DNA of 64,000 nucleotides from Bremerella cremea. GTDB lineage: Bacteria; Planctomycetota; Planctomycetia; Pirellulales; Pirellulaceae. Positions 1 through 8,420 of the stretch are shown here, in pieces. Made by a program: the position numbers and the translations under genes. The DNA lies in contig NZ_QPEX01000010.1 of the NCBI RefSeq assembly GCF_003335505.1, positions 930,001-994,000 on the forward strand, read 5' to 3'. The number at the start of each line of letters is the position of its first letter. Position 1 is the stretch's first letter. The notes below the pieces were generated by a model. That model was not told where the DNA came from and did not search any database. It saw only the letters and a list, made by a program, of their open reading frames with translations.

Positions 1-14
1 CGATCGCTTCCGAT

Positions 15-32
15 AACCAATCAAGATTGGTT
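15..32. promoter_or_regulatory. 8-bp perfect inverted repeat upstream of the Flp pilin gene
   Basis: AACCAATC at 15-22 and GATTGGTT at 25-32 form a perfect dyad with a 2-nt centre; a further CCAATCGG lies at about 40-47. It sits about 110 nt upstream of the pilin start. A dyad at this distance could be an operator or the end of an upstream transcript; nothing in the window decides between them. No T-run follows, so an intrinsic terminator is unlikely. Confidence 0.35.
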
Positions 33-62
33 GCCACTACCAATCGGCGCCAAAACAGGTGG

Positions 63-76
63 ACGCAAAGGTATTT
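63..76 (+). repeat. ACGCAAAGGT element, copy upstream of pilin
   Basis: ACGCAAAGGTATTT here matches ACGCAAAGGTGTTT at 9837-9850, upstream of the secretin, at 13 of 14 positions. The 10-mer ACGCAAAGGT also occurs on the minus strand at 531-540, just after the pilin stop. All three copies lie in non-coding DNA of the tad locus, so a shared regulatory role is possible; this is inference only. Confidence 0.35.
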
Positions 77-143
77 GGATCCTGCATGTTAGGCGGGAAT
101 GGTTCCATACTTTCAATCTCTCAATGACAAGGTATTTCTCCCC

Positions 144-506
144 ATGATTATGAAACTTTTTCGCAACCGTAAGGGTCAAGGTTTGGTCGAATACGGTCTG
201 ATCATCGCCGGCGTGGCCCTGATCTGTGCCGCTGCCGTCTCGGTCTTCGGTCACAAGACCAGCGACCTGATCGCCGCAGTTGCCACCGTTCTGCCAGGTG
301 CTCACGCGGACGACAATGGTTCGATCACAAGCGGAAAATTGATCGAGACCACTTCGGCGGTTGATGGTGCCGGTGGCGCTCAGCCCATTGCACTTGACGT
401 TTCAACTATTAGTACCAATTCTGGAAATACACGTCTCGGAAACAACGTGATGGGTTCGGACATTACGGGTGGCTTCGGCGGACTTATCGCCGAAGTAGGC
501 GAATAG
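144..506 (+). CDS. Flp/Fap-type major pilin with long C-terminal extension
   Basis: This is the structural subunit of the tad pilus encoded downstream. After a short basic leader (KLFRNRKGQG) comes LVEYGLIIAGVALICAAAVS, the Flp prepilin signature: cleavage after Gly, a Glu at +4/+5 next to Tyr, then one hydrophobic helix. Typical Flp pilins are about 50-80 residues. This one has about 121, with a Ser/Gly/Thr/Ala-rich extension of about 70 residues after the helix and no second membrane segment. The start at 144 is preferred over an upstream one at 99 because it gives a normal short leader and has AAGG 11 nt upstream; ATG at 150 is equally plausible. It is first in the locus and is followed by an attenuator-like hairpin, as expected for a product needed in excess. 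Confidence 0.85.
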   Translation: MIMKLFRNRKGQGLVEYGLIIAGVALICAAAVSVFGHKTSDLIAAVATVLPGAHADDNGSITSGKLIETTSAVDGAGGAQPIALDVSTISTNSGNTRLGNNVMGSDITGGFGGLIAEVGE

Positions 507-530
507 CAGTTAACTACGCATACTAAGCGT

Positions 531-540
531 ACCTTTGCGT
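531..540 (-). repeat. ACGCAAAGGT element, inverted copy after pilin
   Basis: ACCTTTGCGT on the plus strand is the exact reverse complement of the 10-mer at 63-72 and 9837-9846. It lies between the pilin stop and the attenuator hairpin. Confidence 0.25.
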
Positions 541-543
541 AGG

Positions 544-589
544 ACCTCCGCGGGTTTGCCTTGTGCGGCCCGCGGGGGTTCTCATTTTT
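544..589 (+). terminator. Attenuator/terminator between pilin and rest of tad operon
   Basis: ACCTCCGCGGG at 544-554 pairs with CCCGCGGGGGT at 569-579 (11 pairs including one G-U), followed closely by a T-run at 585-589. This has the form of a GC-rich intrinsic terminator. It sits between the pilin stop and the prepilin peptidase Shine-Dalgarno, so it probably lowers transcription of the assembly genes relative to the pilin and may protect the 3' end of the pilin mRNA. Confidence 0.65.
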
Positions 590-616
590 CGAGTTTCCCG
601 GAGGACAAACAACGCG

Positions 617-1054
617 ATGGTCGACTGGACGATTCTGGTTCCTCTGGGCGTGCTGCTGATCGCAACCATATGCGACCTGCGTACTAGGGAGATTCCCGAT
701 AGCTTGTCGATCGTGCTGCTGGCCTGGGGACTTATCGCCAAACTGGCCGGCTGGATTACGCTTCCGTGGGCAGCCTTACTGCTGGGATTGGCCTTGGGGC
801 TGGTGGTTACGATACCCCTGTTCTGGGTCGGCGGCCTGGGAGGTGGCGATGTCAAGTTGATTACAGCGTTAGGTTGGGTAATGGGTCCGGTGGGACTGGG
901 CATTACCTTGCTGGCCATGGCAATCGCAGGCGGCGCGTTAGCGCTACTCGCGTTGATGCGGGGCCAGAAAGATTATGCCTACGTACCGGCCATTTTGTTC
1001 GGTGCTGTGGTTTGTGGATTGTGTGAGTGGATTTGTCAGGTTGACCTCGTTTAG
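617..1054 (+). CDS. Type IV prepilin peptidase, A24 family (CpaA/TadV-like)
   Basis: This is an integral membrane aspartic peptidase that would cleave the leaders of the Flp pilin and the TadE/G-type pseudopilins. Both active-site aspartates of the family are visible: the first in ICDLRTREIPD near residue 20, the second in GGLGGGDVKL near residue 80. Hydrophobic helices surround them. At about 145 residues it is the short form lacking the N-terminal methylase domain, as usual for CpaA/TadV. The start at 617 is chosen because GGAGGA at 600-605 gives a strong ribosome site; an upstream start at 563 would lie inside the attenuator. Its position right after the pilin fits the role. Confidence 0.88.
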   Translation: MVDWTILVPLGVLLIATICDLRTREIPDSLSIVLLAWGLIAKLAGWITLPWAALLLGLALGLVVTIPLFWVGGLGGGDVKLITALGWVMGPVGLGITLLAMAIAGGALALLALMRGQKDYAYVPAILFGAVVCGLCEWICQVDLV

Positions 1055-1105
1055 CAAACAGGACTGCTGAAATTACGATGAAATAGATTTACCCCCGTGG
1101 AAGTC

Positions 1106-1930
1106 ATGAAAACGCAAAGGAAAGGTTCATCCCTGGTCGAATTCGCCCTGGTATCGCTGGTGCTATACCTGCTGCTAGGGGCAATTCTCACCTTCGGCCA
1201 TGCGTTGTACGTCGCTCAACAGGTACAGATGTCGGCTGATTTTTTGGCCCGTGAGATTTCTCGACGACCTTTAAGCGTTCAAGATGAATCACTGCGCGAT
1301 GCCCTGGCCGATGGAACGATCAACTCTACGATCTTCAACGAAGAGCTTCTGATCTTCGATCTCAACCAACTTTCTGATCGCACCGATGCAGAAGAACTGC
1401 AGGAAACAATCGCCAACTGGCCGATCGTCAATCGGATGCTCTCGGTGGTGATGATCAACAACGGAACGAACTTTCAGATCCCCGGTGCGGTACCACGGGT
1501 GATCAATGGCAAAACGCGGATTCAGATTGCCAAAACATTCGCTGCTGAATCAGATCAAGATGATGACTGGGTGGACGTTGTAGAAGAAGTTCTCACTTCC
1601 GCTGGCGATAGCCTTTACCCGCCCGACACTGACGCAGGCGGCGTGGTAGCGCTTCGGATTAACTATCCAATCCACTCAGTCTTCTTCACCGCAATGGATC
1701 CGCCGCCTAAGGATGCCAAATTTGCCGATCCCAACGCCAACTTTATGGAAGTTGCCAATCCAGGAGAAGAATTCACCGAGGCGGCTCCCAAGAAACTAGA
1801 CCCTCGTACGGAACTCTACGGCGGCGACAAAGGACTTGGTCGCCAATACGCCTGGGGAACGCAAGTAAGGCCATACCGAAGGATCGTCTCTGGCCAAGCG
1901 ATCTATCGCAGGGAAGTCTTCACGCAGTAA
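1106..1930 (+). CDS. TadE-like pseudopilin/assembly protein
   Basis: The protein begins KTQRKGSSLVEFALVSLVLYLLLG, a prepilin-like leader and helix typical of TadE (pfam TadE: G-S-x-x-V-E-F-A). About 240 mostly hydrophilic residues follow, with no other membrane segment, so it should sit in the inner membrane with its bulk in the periplasm. TadE proteins are minor pseudopilins processed by the same peptidase as Flp. The body is larger than in classical TadE (about 150-200 residues) and includes an Asp-rich stretch near residue 150. Start: GTG at 1097 gives three more residues; ATG at 1106 is preferred, though neither has a good ribosome site. Confidence 0.75.
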   Translation: MKTQRKGSSLVEFALVSLVLYLLLGAILTFGHALYVAQQVQMSADFLAREISRRPLSVQDESLRDALADGTINSTIFNEELLIFDLNQLSDRTDAEELQETIANWPIVNRMLSVVMINNGTNFQIPGAVPRVINGKTRIQIAKTFAAESDQDDDWVDVVEEVLTSAGDSLYPPDTDAGGVVALRINYPIHSVFFTAMDPPPKDAKFADPNANFMEVANPGEEFTEAAPKKLDPRTELYGGDKGLGRQYAWGTQVRPYRRIVSGQAIYRREVFTQ

Positions 1931-1949
1931 GTCGACAGAAAACAATTCT

Positions 1950-3788
1950 ATGGCCAAACGAACTACTTCCTCCCGACGTCCATCGATCTTGCTCCCCTTG
2001 GCATTGATCGTGGCGATTCCCACATTGCTGCTAGGTGGAACCGTCGGGACGCTGCTGATATTAGGGGTGGATCTTCCTTTTCTGAAAGGTCCCGAGCCGC
2101 CGATGCTGCAGATTCCGGCAAATCCTCGTCCACTGGCCGCCTATCAGCGGGTGGGGCGGAATGACCTGGTGAACTTCGAGACCGGCCAAATTCATTACAT
2201 GAAGATGCCTCCTTCGTCTGCGATCGGCAGCAAGCTGAAGGGAACGACATTCGAAGGGGAAACGGTCGAAGGAGTGGTCCAGACCGTCGCCAGCAAAGAG
2301 ATCCAAGGAGCCACTTACCCTGTCTTTCTCTTGGCATCGGGAAGTGAAGTTCCCTTGCCGAATGTAGATGAAGTAGGGGGGGCTTACTTACGATTGGGAA
2401 ATATCATCGGCCGCGTGCTCGACCGAGAGAAGTCCGCCAACTTTGGCTTTACCGAGCAGAACTTTCTTCCAGAGGGTTCCCGCAGCGGAACCGTTGGGGG
2501 TGTGCCTCAAGGGATGAAAGCTTACACCCTGGAAGCGAGTAAGTTGGTAGGCATTCACGGGCTGAGCATCGGCGACAAGGTCGATCTGCTGGCCAGCATT
2601 CCTATTGGCAAGATTAGCTCTAGCAGCGTTTTGCCGGCATCGCTGATCGTCGATCCCTCAGCCAAGTCGCGAAATGGAGACCGCCTGGAACCGCATTTAA
2701 TTGCCAGCGATGCCCTGATCATCGCGCCCGTATATCGACGCTCGAAAACAACGTCGTCCTCCTCGCTTCTCAATGGCGCCTCGTCGCGGACTACCCCTGT
2801 CGAAGAAGTGGTGCTGGCAGTTCACGAACGGGATGTCCCGACGGTCACGGAGGTGCTGGCCATGGATGACATCGCCATGACGGTTGTTGCCCACTCTGGC
2901 CGGCCCGACAAGGAGGAACAAAACACAATCCCCGAAGGAATGGTCGAAGTGGTCGTTACTCCGCGCGAGACAATTCCCTACACCGAAATCCATTTGGCGA
3001 CGCTAACCCCGACCGGGGCCCGTCAACCGCGAACGATTCTGCTGGCCAAGGAACAAGTCGAAGATCTGAACATCCTGGCAACGGCTGACGAAGTGGTTGG
3101 CCGCGTTGTCCGTCGCACCAAGTCGCCGGGCACGTTCTTCACGGCTGACGACTTTTTTCCACTGGGGACGGCATCGGGCCTGGCAGCGGCAGTTCCACTG
3201 GGCAAAGTTGCCTTTACGATCGATGCCGCTCGGCTGGATGGAGTGGCAGGCCTGGGTCTGGGAGACCGATTTGATTTACTGGCGACTCGACCGATTGATT
3301 TTCAGAAGATCGCTCAGCGAATTGGAGCCAGAGACCTGGCCGTATCTTCGGCAATTCGCCAGGGAGCACTACACCTAAACGGAACGGCACATACGGAAGT
3401 GTTACTACGAGGAGCAACCGTCCTCGCTCCCCCAGGCTCGCCCGCCATGCATTTTCATGGCACTGCGCGCACCGGCAGTAAAAAGCGAGAGATGAGCGAT
3501 CCGATGGTGATCGCCGTTACGCCCGCAGAGATCACACGGCTCAGTAACGAGTTGGCCACAGACACGCAACTAACCGCGATCTTGCGAGGGATGCTTGATG
3601 TCGACGCCCAACCGATTCCAGAATCGGCCGATCCGACCGAATCCATTCATGTCCTCGATTCGATGATAGGCAAATCCCGCCAGCCAATTGTGTTCCTGCG
3701 AGACCATCAAGAGAGTACCGACCAACCCTCCAAGCCGTTGAACCTGATAGATCTAGTTCCCTCTTCCTCCGTCGAGGCACAACCATGA
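1950..3788 (+). CDS. cpaB: CpaB/RcpC-type pilus assembly protein with duplicated module
   Basis: There is an N-terminal membrane anchor at about residues 12-40 and a periplasmic body. Two similar modules follow. The first (about 130-215) contains GNIIGRVLDREKSANFGFTE and the pattern K-x-x-x-L-E-A-S-K-L-V-G-I-H-G-L-S-I-G-D-K-V-D-L-L-A. The second (about 355-440) contains EVVGRVVRRTKSPGTFFTAD and RLDGVAGLGLGDRFDLLA. These match the SAF/RcpC region of CpaB, which normally occurs once in a protein of about 250-300 residues; this one has 612. CpaB works with the secretin in the outer membrane pore. It shares its last 4 nt (ATGA) with the next gene, so the two are translationally coupled. An internal duplication is the simplest explanation for the size. 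Confidence 0.75.
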   Translation: MAKRTTSSRRPSILLPLALIVAIPTLLLGGTVGTLLILGVDLPFLKGPEPPMLQIPANPRPLAAYQRVGRNDLVNFETGQIHYMKMPPSSAIGSKLKGTTFEGETVEGVVQTVASKEIQGATYPVFLLASGSEVPLPNVDEVGGAYLRLGNIIGRVLDREKSANFGFTEQNFLPEGSRSGTVGGVPQGMKAYTLEASKLVGIHGLSIGDKVDLLASIPIGKISSSSVLPASLIVDPSAKSRNGDRLEPHLIASDALIIAPVYRRSKTTSSSSLLNGASSRTTPVEEVVLAVHERDVPTVTEVLAMDDIAMTVVAHSGRPDKEEQNTIPEGMVEVVVTPRETIPYTEIHLATLTPTGARQPRTILLAKEQVEDLNILATADEVVGRVVRRTKSPGTFFTADDFFPLGTASGLAAAVPLGKVAFTIDAARLDGVAGLGLGDRFDLLATRPIDFQKIAQRIGARDLAVSSAIRQGALHLNGTAHTEVLLRGATVLAPPGSPAMHFHGTARTGSKKREMSDPMVIAVTPAEITRLSNELATDTQLTAILRGMLDVDAQPIPESADPTESIHVLDSMIGKSRQPIVFLRDHQESTDQPSKPLNLIDLVPSSSVEAQP

Positions 3789-4903
3789 ATCGGCGAGCCA
3801 ACGGAAAAGGGACTTCACGAAAAGGTTACGTGCTGGTCCTCGTCGCGATGCTCTTGTGGGCGATCCTGGGACTAGCAGCCCTGGTTATCGACCTAGGTCT
3901 GGCCCGGGTCAAGCTTCGACAGATGCAATCCGCCACGGATACGGCCGCCTTGGAAGCACTTCGCGATGGATACGCAGCAGCGATCCCTGAGGATTCGTTA
4001 CTTACAGATAATGCAAAACGTTTGTTTGCGCAAACACTTCAATATCAATCGATCGATGGGGAAGAAACTTCCTCACGATACCTGTCGAATGACATTGAGT
4101 TTGAAACGCTCGAAGATGGTGGCATGACTGGTCCCAAGATCGTGGATCCTCGCCTAGCACCAAATGAATATCCAATGCGAACGTTCCCTAGTTTTAAAAG
4201 TGCTAGTCCAGGAACTTCGGAACAGAATATCACCGTTACCTATCACCAGCAAAATCTCACCGGGGCAGATCCTGGCTTGGTTTGGCTGTTTGGCAGGGGG
4301 CCACTCCTGAAAAACGAAGGCACGGCGTATCTGGTTCCGCAGGGAATTACATTTTCGGCCGCTTCACAGACGCAATTAGCTCCTGCTATGACATTTGGCC
4401 GCATAGTTTCCATCCGTGACGACTTAGAAAATGTTGTACGAGTTATCGATGGTGTGACCCTTGTGTGCGACGCAAAAGACTGGGTGGCCGGAGTCGATAT
4501 TACCTCCAATCTTAAGCAACTTAAGGCCCCAAAACCGGGTTCCCAAGCGGCATTTTTGACGTTTGGAGGACTCTTTAATCAAAATGATGTTGATACTTCA
4601 TCCAACAACGACACGGGCTACGTGGCTATATTCACAGAAGCAGATGATGGTTTAGATCGTTTCGTTGGCTTTGGCAAAGTCGAAAACGGCTTTGTCATCA
4701 CTTCCAGTGATGACAATCATTTTCGTCATGAAAAACTCATTCTTAAAGAGAACGTCTCCGCTAGTTGGAATCCTGCTCTGAGCAATTTGAGCTTGAAAGC
4801 CATAAGCAACCTTCTTGTTGCGCGAGGTAAAGTTGCGCCCAATTCACTCATCATGGCACCAATTCTCACTCCTACTCCCCTCGCCACTTCGATTACCAAG
4901 TAA
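3785..4903 (+). CDS. TadG-like pilus assembly protein (TadE/G N-terminus)
   Basis: The N-terminus KGYVLVLVAMLLWAILGLAALVIDLGLARV is the Tad/TadG leader helix (pfam 'Tad': helix followed by D-x-G-x-x), and Q-S-A-T-D-T-A-A-L-E-A-L-R-D-G directly follows, as in TadG. The remaining 300 residues are periplasmic in character with no recognisable von Willebrand A domain, unlike longer TadG proteins. Its ATG overlaps the CpaB stop codon. It is probably a membrane-anchored pilus accessory protein. The C-terminal domain is not recognised. Confidence 0.7.
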   Translation: MNRRANGKGTSRKGYVLVLVAMLLWAILGLAALVIDLGLARVKLRQMQSATDTAALEALRDGYAAAIPEDSLLTDNAKRLFAQTLQYQSIDGEETSSRYLSNDIEFETLEDGGMTGPKIVDPRLAPNEYPMRTFPSFKSASPGTSEQNITVTYHQQNLTGADPGLVWLFGRGPLLKNEGTAYLVPQGITFSAASQTQLAPAMTFGRIVSIRDDLENVVRVIDGVTLVCDAKDWVAGVDITSNLKQLKAPKPGSQAAFLTFGGLFNQNDVDTSSNNDTGYVAIFTEADDGLDRFVGFGKVENGFVITSSDDNHFRHEKLILKENVSASWNPALSNLSLKAISNLLVARGKVAPNSLIMAPILTPTPLATSITK

Positions 4904-4908
4904 CCATT

Positions 4909-6162
4909 TTGTCCACCAAACCCCAAATCCTGATCGTCTCACGCGATGCGAAACTTCGTGACGAAGTGCAAGAGCTATTGGCTTCGCTCGGAGAACGTGC
5001 GCTAGTAGCCGCTTTCGCACAAGACAATCGTCAGGCAGTCGAAATCGCCAGAGCACGGACGCCTGAGATTGCCTTGGTTGAAATGCGCGAAAGCAGCCTC
5101 CCGATTCAAGTCTTCGCGCGGGAACTTACTGCGATTTCGCCCGATACCTCGGTCGTGGGAATCATTCGTGATGGCCTGTTTACCAATGGCTCGTCTGAAA
5201 GCGAGATTCTGATCGATGTATTACGTAGCGGCGTGAAGGATTTTCTCCACTATCCTTTCGCACTCGGAGAACTGGAAGATCTGGTTCGCCGGATTAAAAA
5301 AAATGCCCTGAAGCAGCCCGCCAAACTCGGAGCGGTGGTTGCTTTTGTCAGCAATAAAGGTGGGGTCGGTAAGTCGACGATGGCCATCAACACGGCGGTT
5401 GGCCTAGCGCAGCAGTTTCCCGATCGGGTACTGCTCGTCGATGCATCCTTGCAGTTGGGGGTCGCGGCATCGATGTTGGATGTGCATCCGAATGCCACGC
5501 TTACCGAAGTCGCCAACGAGCAAAGTCGTCTAGACACAACTTTAATTCAGGAAATGACCGTACCGCATTCGTCCGGCTTGCATTTGCTGGCTGCCCCCCG
5601 CGATGCGGTCGAGGCTGCCCGGGTGAACGACGAGGTGATCACCCAGGTTCTTTCGCTGGCACGGCGAACGTACGACTTCGTAATTGTCGACACCTTTCCG
5701 GTGTTCGATGCCATTTCGCTGGCAATTCTCGACCTGACATCGCGAGCCTTCGTGGTGACGGAAAACGTCGTCCCCACGCTTTTGGGAACCGCTAGGCTAA
5801 TCGAACTGCTGGAAAAATTCTCGTACCCCGCAGAGCAAACCGAGATCATCCTCAATCGTCAACAACGTGTGACAGGCAGTTTGAGTAAGGAAGATATCGC
5901 CGCGCGCCTGGGACGCGGTATCGATTGGATCTTTCCGTTTGATCGCAATGTGATCAGTTCGGCGAATACTGGCATCCCAATCGCCATAACAGCCCGGGGC
6001 TATTTCGGATTTGGGAGAGAACTGAAACGCTTGATCCGTGATGTGGCCAGTATTCGTACCGATGGCCGAACCAATGGCGTGGCGTTCCCCGAGAGTGAAA
6101 ACAACGCTTCACGCCGCCATGGTCAGCCACACGAGGAGATTGCCTTGGAGGATGATCGATGA
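4909..6162 (+). CDS. cpaE: CpaE/TadZ: pseudo-receiver plus MinD/ParA-like ATPase
   Basis: Residues 1-120 resemble a response-regulator receiver fold (KPQILIVSRDAKLRDEV...). The rest is a MinD/ParA ATPase with a deviant Walker A KGGVGKST near residue 150 and VLLVDASLQLG after it. TadZ/CpaE places the pilus machine, often at a cell pole. The start is TTG at 4909, five nt after the previous stop; no later Met precedes the receiver fold, and the TTG start restores its first strand. It ends with a basic/acidic tail and overlaps cpaF by 4 nt (ATGA). Confidence 0.87.
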   Translation: MSTKPQILIVSRDAKLRDEVQELLASLGERALVAAFAQDNRQAVEIARARTPEIALVEMRESSLPIQVFARELTAISPDTSVVGIIRDGLFTNGSSESEILIDVLRSGVKDFLHYPFALGELEDLVRRIKKNALKQPAKLGAVVAFVSNKGGVGKSTMAINTAVGLAQQFPDRVLLVDASLQLGVAASMLDVHPNATLTEVANEQSRLDTTLIQEMTVPHSSGLHLLAAPRDAVEAARVNDEVITQVLSLARRTYDFVIVDTFPVFDAISLAILDLTSRAFVVTENVVPTLLGTARLIELLEKFSYPAEQTEIILNRQQRVTGSLSKEDIAARLGRGIDWIFPFDRNVISSANTGIPIAITARGYFGFGRELKRLIRDVASIRTDGRTNGVAFPESENNASRRHGQPHEEIALEDDR

Positions 6163-7556
6163 GCGACGACTCTCTTCGAGACCTTTTTGGCCAGAACATG
6201 GCTTCGGTCCCGCTTCAGCGTATGAAGCGGGAAGAAAAAAAGCGTAGCCAGACCGTTCAGACAACTGCTCCCCTTGCTGCAGACAATGGGAGCGTGAACT
6301 ATTTGAACGTGAAGGCCGACCTGCATCGCACCTTGCTGGACGACCTCGATCGGCGCAATTTGATCGGCGCCAGCGAAGCCGATTTAACACGATTCGTGAA
6401 TGACTTCGTGGCCCAGGCGTTGCAAGACTCGGTTGTGCCTTTGAACGAACAAGAGCGGGTCCGACTGGTGGATGACCTGCTGGAAGAAACACTGGGTGTG
6501 GGCCCTCTGTCTTCGTTGATGGCCGATCCTGCGGTGACCGACATCCTGGTCAATGGGCCGCATCGGATTTATGTCGAGCGATTTGGCCAGTTGGAATTGA
6601 CCAATATAAAGTTTCGAGACAACGACCACCTGGTTCGAATCATTCAGCGGATCGCCTCGCGCGTTGGGCGGCGGATTGATGAGGGCTCGCCGATGGTTGA
6701 TGCCCGTCTGGCCGATGGTAGCCGTGTCAACGCCACGCTACCCCCTGCTACGATCGATGGCCCGACTCTCTCCATTCGCCGCTTCGGCAAGCGACGTTTG
6801 CGGGCGGAAGATCTCATGCAACTGGGCATGTTCTCCGCCACGATGCATCAGTTCCTGCAATGCATGGTCGAAGGCCGACGCAATATTTTAGTTTCCGGAG
6901 GAACTGGTTCTGGCAAGTCGACCTTATTGGGGGCGATCGCCGAATCGATTCCTGGTCGCGAACGAATTGTCACCATCGAAGACGCCGCAGAACTGATGCT
7001 CGACCAGGCCCACGTCGTCCGTATGGAAACACGTCCAGCCAATGTCGAAGGACGAGGCGTCATCACCGCTCGAGACCTGATGGTCAATTCGCTCCGTATG
7101 CGTCCCGATCGCATTATCATGGGGGAAGTACGTAGCGGCGAAGCACTCGACATGCTCCAGGCCATGAATACCGGCCACGATGGCAGTTTGACCACGATTC
7201 ACGCGAACAGTCCCCGCGATGCTCTCAGCCGCTTAGAGACAATGGTCTTGATGGCAGGCCTGGAACTTCCTTCACGTGCGATTCGCGAACAGATTGTCTC
7301 CGCCATTCAAGTGATCGTGCATGTCCGCAGGTACGAAGATGGCGTCCGTCGTGTTGAATCGATTGCCGAGATTGCCGGTTTAGAAGGCAACACGCCACAA
7401 CTCCAAGAGATCTACCGCTTTCGTCACCAGGGGCGCGATGGCAAACGCATTCAGGGTGTTCATCAAAGTACCGGAATCGTTCCCCGGGTTGTCGACCAAC
7501 TGCGTGCCTTGGGAACCGACTTACCGATGTCCCTCTTTCAAGCCGGAGGGAGCTAG
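6159..7556 (+). CDS. cpaF: CpaF/TadA secretion ATPase
   Basis: This is a GspE/PulE-superfamily ATPase powering Flp pilus assembly at the inner membrane. Visible motifs are Walker A GGTGSGKST near residue 248, RIVTIEDAAELML (Asp box region), the Walker B region RMRPDRIIMGEVRSGEALDM, and the His box TGHDGSLTTIHANS. The N-terminal three-helix region (LNEQERVRLVDDLLEE..., VTDILVNGPHRIYVER) is typical of CpaF. The length, 465, is normal for the family. Start overlaps the cpaE stop; its own stop TAG shares a base with the GTG of tadB. Confidence 0.93.
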   Translation: MSDDSLRDLFGQNMASVPLQRMKREEKKRSQTVQTTAPLAADNGSVNYLNVKADLHRTLLDDLDRRNLIGASEADLTRFVNDFVAQALQDSVVPLNEQERVRLVDDLLEETLGVGPLSSLMADPAVTDILVNGPHRIYVERFGQLELTNIKFRDNDHLVRIIQRIASRVGRRIDEGSPMVDARLADGSRVNATLPPATIDGPTLSIRRFGKRRLRAEDLMQLGMFSATMHQFLQCMVEGRRNILVSGGTGSGKSTLLGAIAESIPGRERIVTIEDAAELMLDQAHVVRMETRPANVEGRGVITARDLMVNSLRMRPDRIIMGEVRSGEALDMLQAMNTGHDGSLTTIHANSPRDALSRLETMVLMAGLELPSRAIREQIVSAIQVIVHVRRYEDGVRRVESIAEIAGLEGNTPQLQEIYRFRHQGRDGKRIQGVHQSTGIVPRVVDQLRALGTDLPMSLFQAGGS

Positions 7557-8419
7557 TGGGAACGGTCGTATTGATCGGCACGCTAAGCGTGTTGTATCTG
7601 ATTGCCTATCGGATGCGTCAGATACAGCTCCGCGCGTTGGCACTCGATCGCTTTCAGACCTTTGATGTCTCGACGGAAACCTCACTGCCCGAGGTATCTC
7701 CCAGCATGCGTCAACGTCCGGTGATCCGGCGATTCCTATGGATTCCGTGGGTTTGTGGTCTTTTCGCGGCGATGATCATTTACTGGCTTGTCGGTTTTAG
7801 CGTGCTCATTTCGATGACAATGGGTCTTATCGTCGCCCTGCTGCTGGTGATTGTAGAAGTCTGGAATGCCCAACGTCAGGCAGCGAAATTAGAAGAGCAG
7901 TTGGCCGAAGCGATCGACCTGATGATTGGCACCTTAGGGGCAGGTGCTGGCTTGAGTACATCGTTGAGTGTGGTGATCGAGGAAATTCGCGATCCGTTGC
8001 GGGGCCAATTCCAAGATCTGTTAGGGCGGATTAACTTCGGTGACGATGCCAGCCAGGTGTTTGCCAGTCTGGCCGCTCGCATCCCGCTAGATACTTTTCT
8101 GCTGTTTTCCTCAGCCCTCTCGGTTCATTGGGAAGTGGGTGGCAACCTAACACCAACCTTGGCTGCGGTCGGGCAAACGATTCGTGATCGCTTAGAAATC
8201 TCGCGAAAAATCCGCTCTAACGCCACGCAGTCGGATATCTCCACCGTGGCGATTATCGGCTTGACCTACTTCATTGCCCTGGTGATGTGGCGCAACGGAC
8301 CTGATCAGATGCAAGCGTTCATCACGTCACCAACGGGGGAATTCTTTGCCGCCGGCAGCATGTTGTTGCAAGCTGTTGGCATTGTGTGGATGCATTGGAT
8401 GAGTCGGGCGAAGTTCTAA
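7556..8419 (+). CDS. tadB: TadB inner-membrane platform protein (T2SSF domain)
   Basis: This is a polytopic membrane protein with a type II secretion F domain: two N-terminal helices, a cytoplasmic domain (LAEAIDLMIGTLGAGAGLSTSL, ALSVHWEVGGNLTPTLAAVG), and two C-terminal helices. TadB and TadC together make the platform that CpaF drives. The start is GTG at 7556, overlapping the cpaF stop by one base, with GGAGGG just upstream. The length (287) is slightly short compared with proteobacterial TadB, which often has an added N-terminal domain. Confidence 0.85.
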   Translation: MGTVVLIGTLSVLYLIAYRMRQIQLRALALDRFQTFDVSTETSLPEVSPSMRQRPVIRRFLWIPWVCGLFAAMIIYWLVGFSVLISMTMGLIVALLLVIVEVWNAQRQAAKLEEQLAEAIDLMIGTLGAGAGLSTSLSVVIEEIRDPLRGQFQDLLGRINFGDDASQVFASLAARIPLDTFLLFSSALSVHWEVGGNLTPTLAAVGQTIRDRLEISRKIRSNATQSDISTVAIIGLTYFIALVMWRNGPDQMQAFITSPTGEFFAAGSMLLQAVGIVWMHWMSRAKF

Positions 8420-8420
8420 T

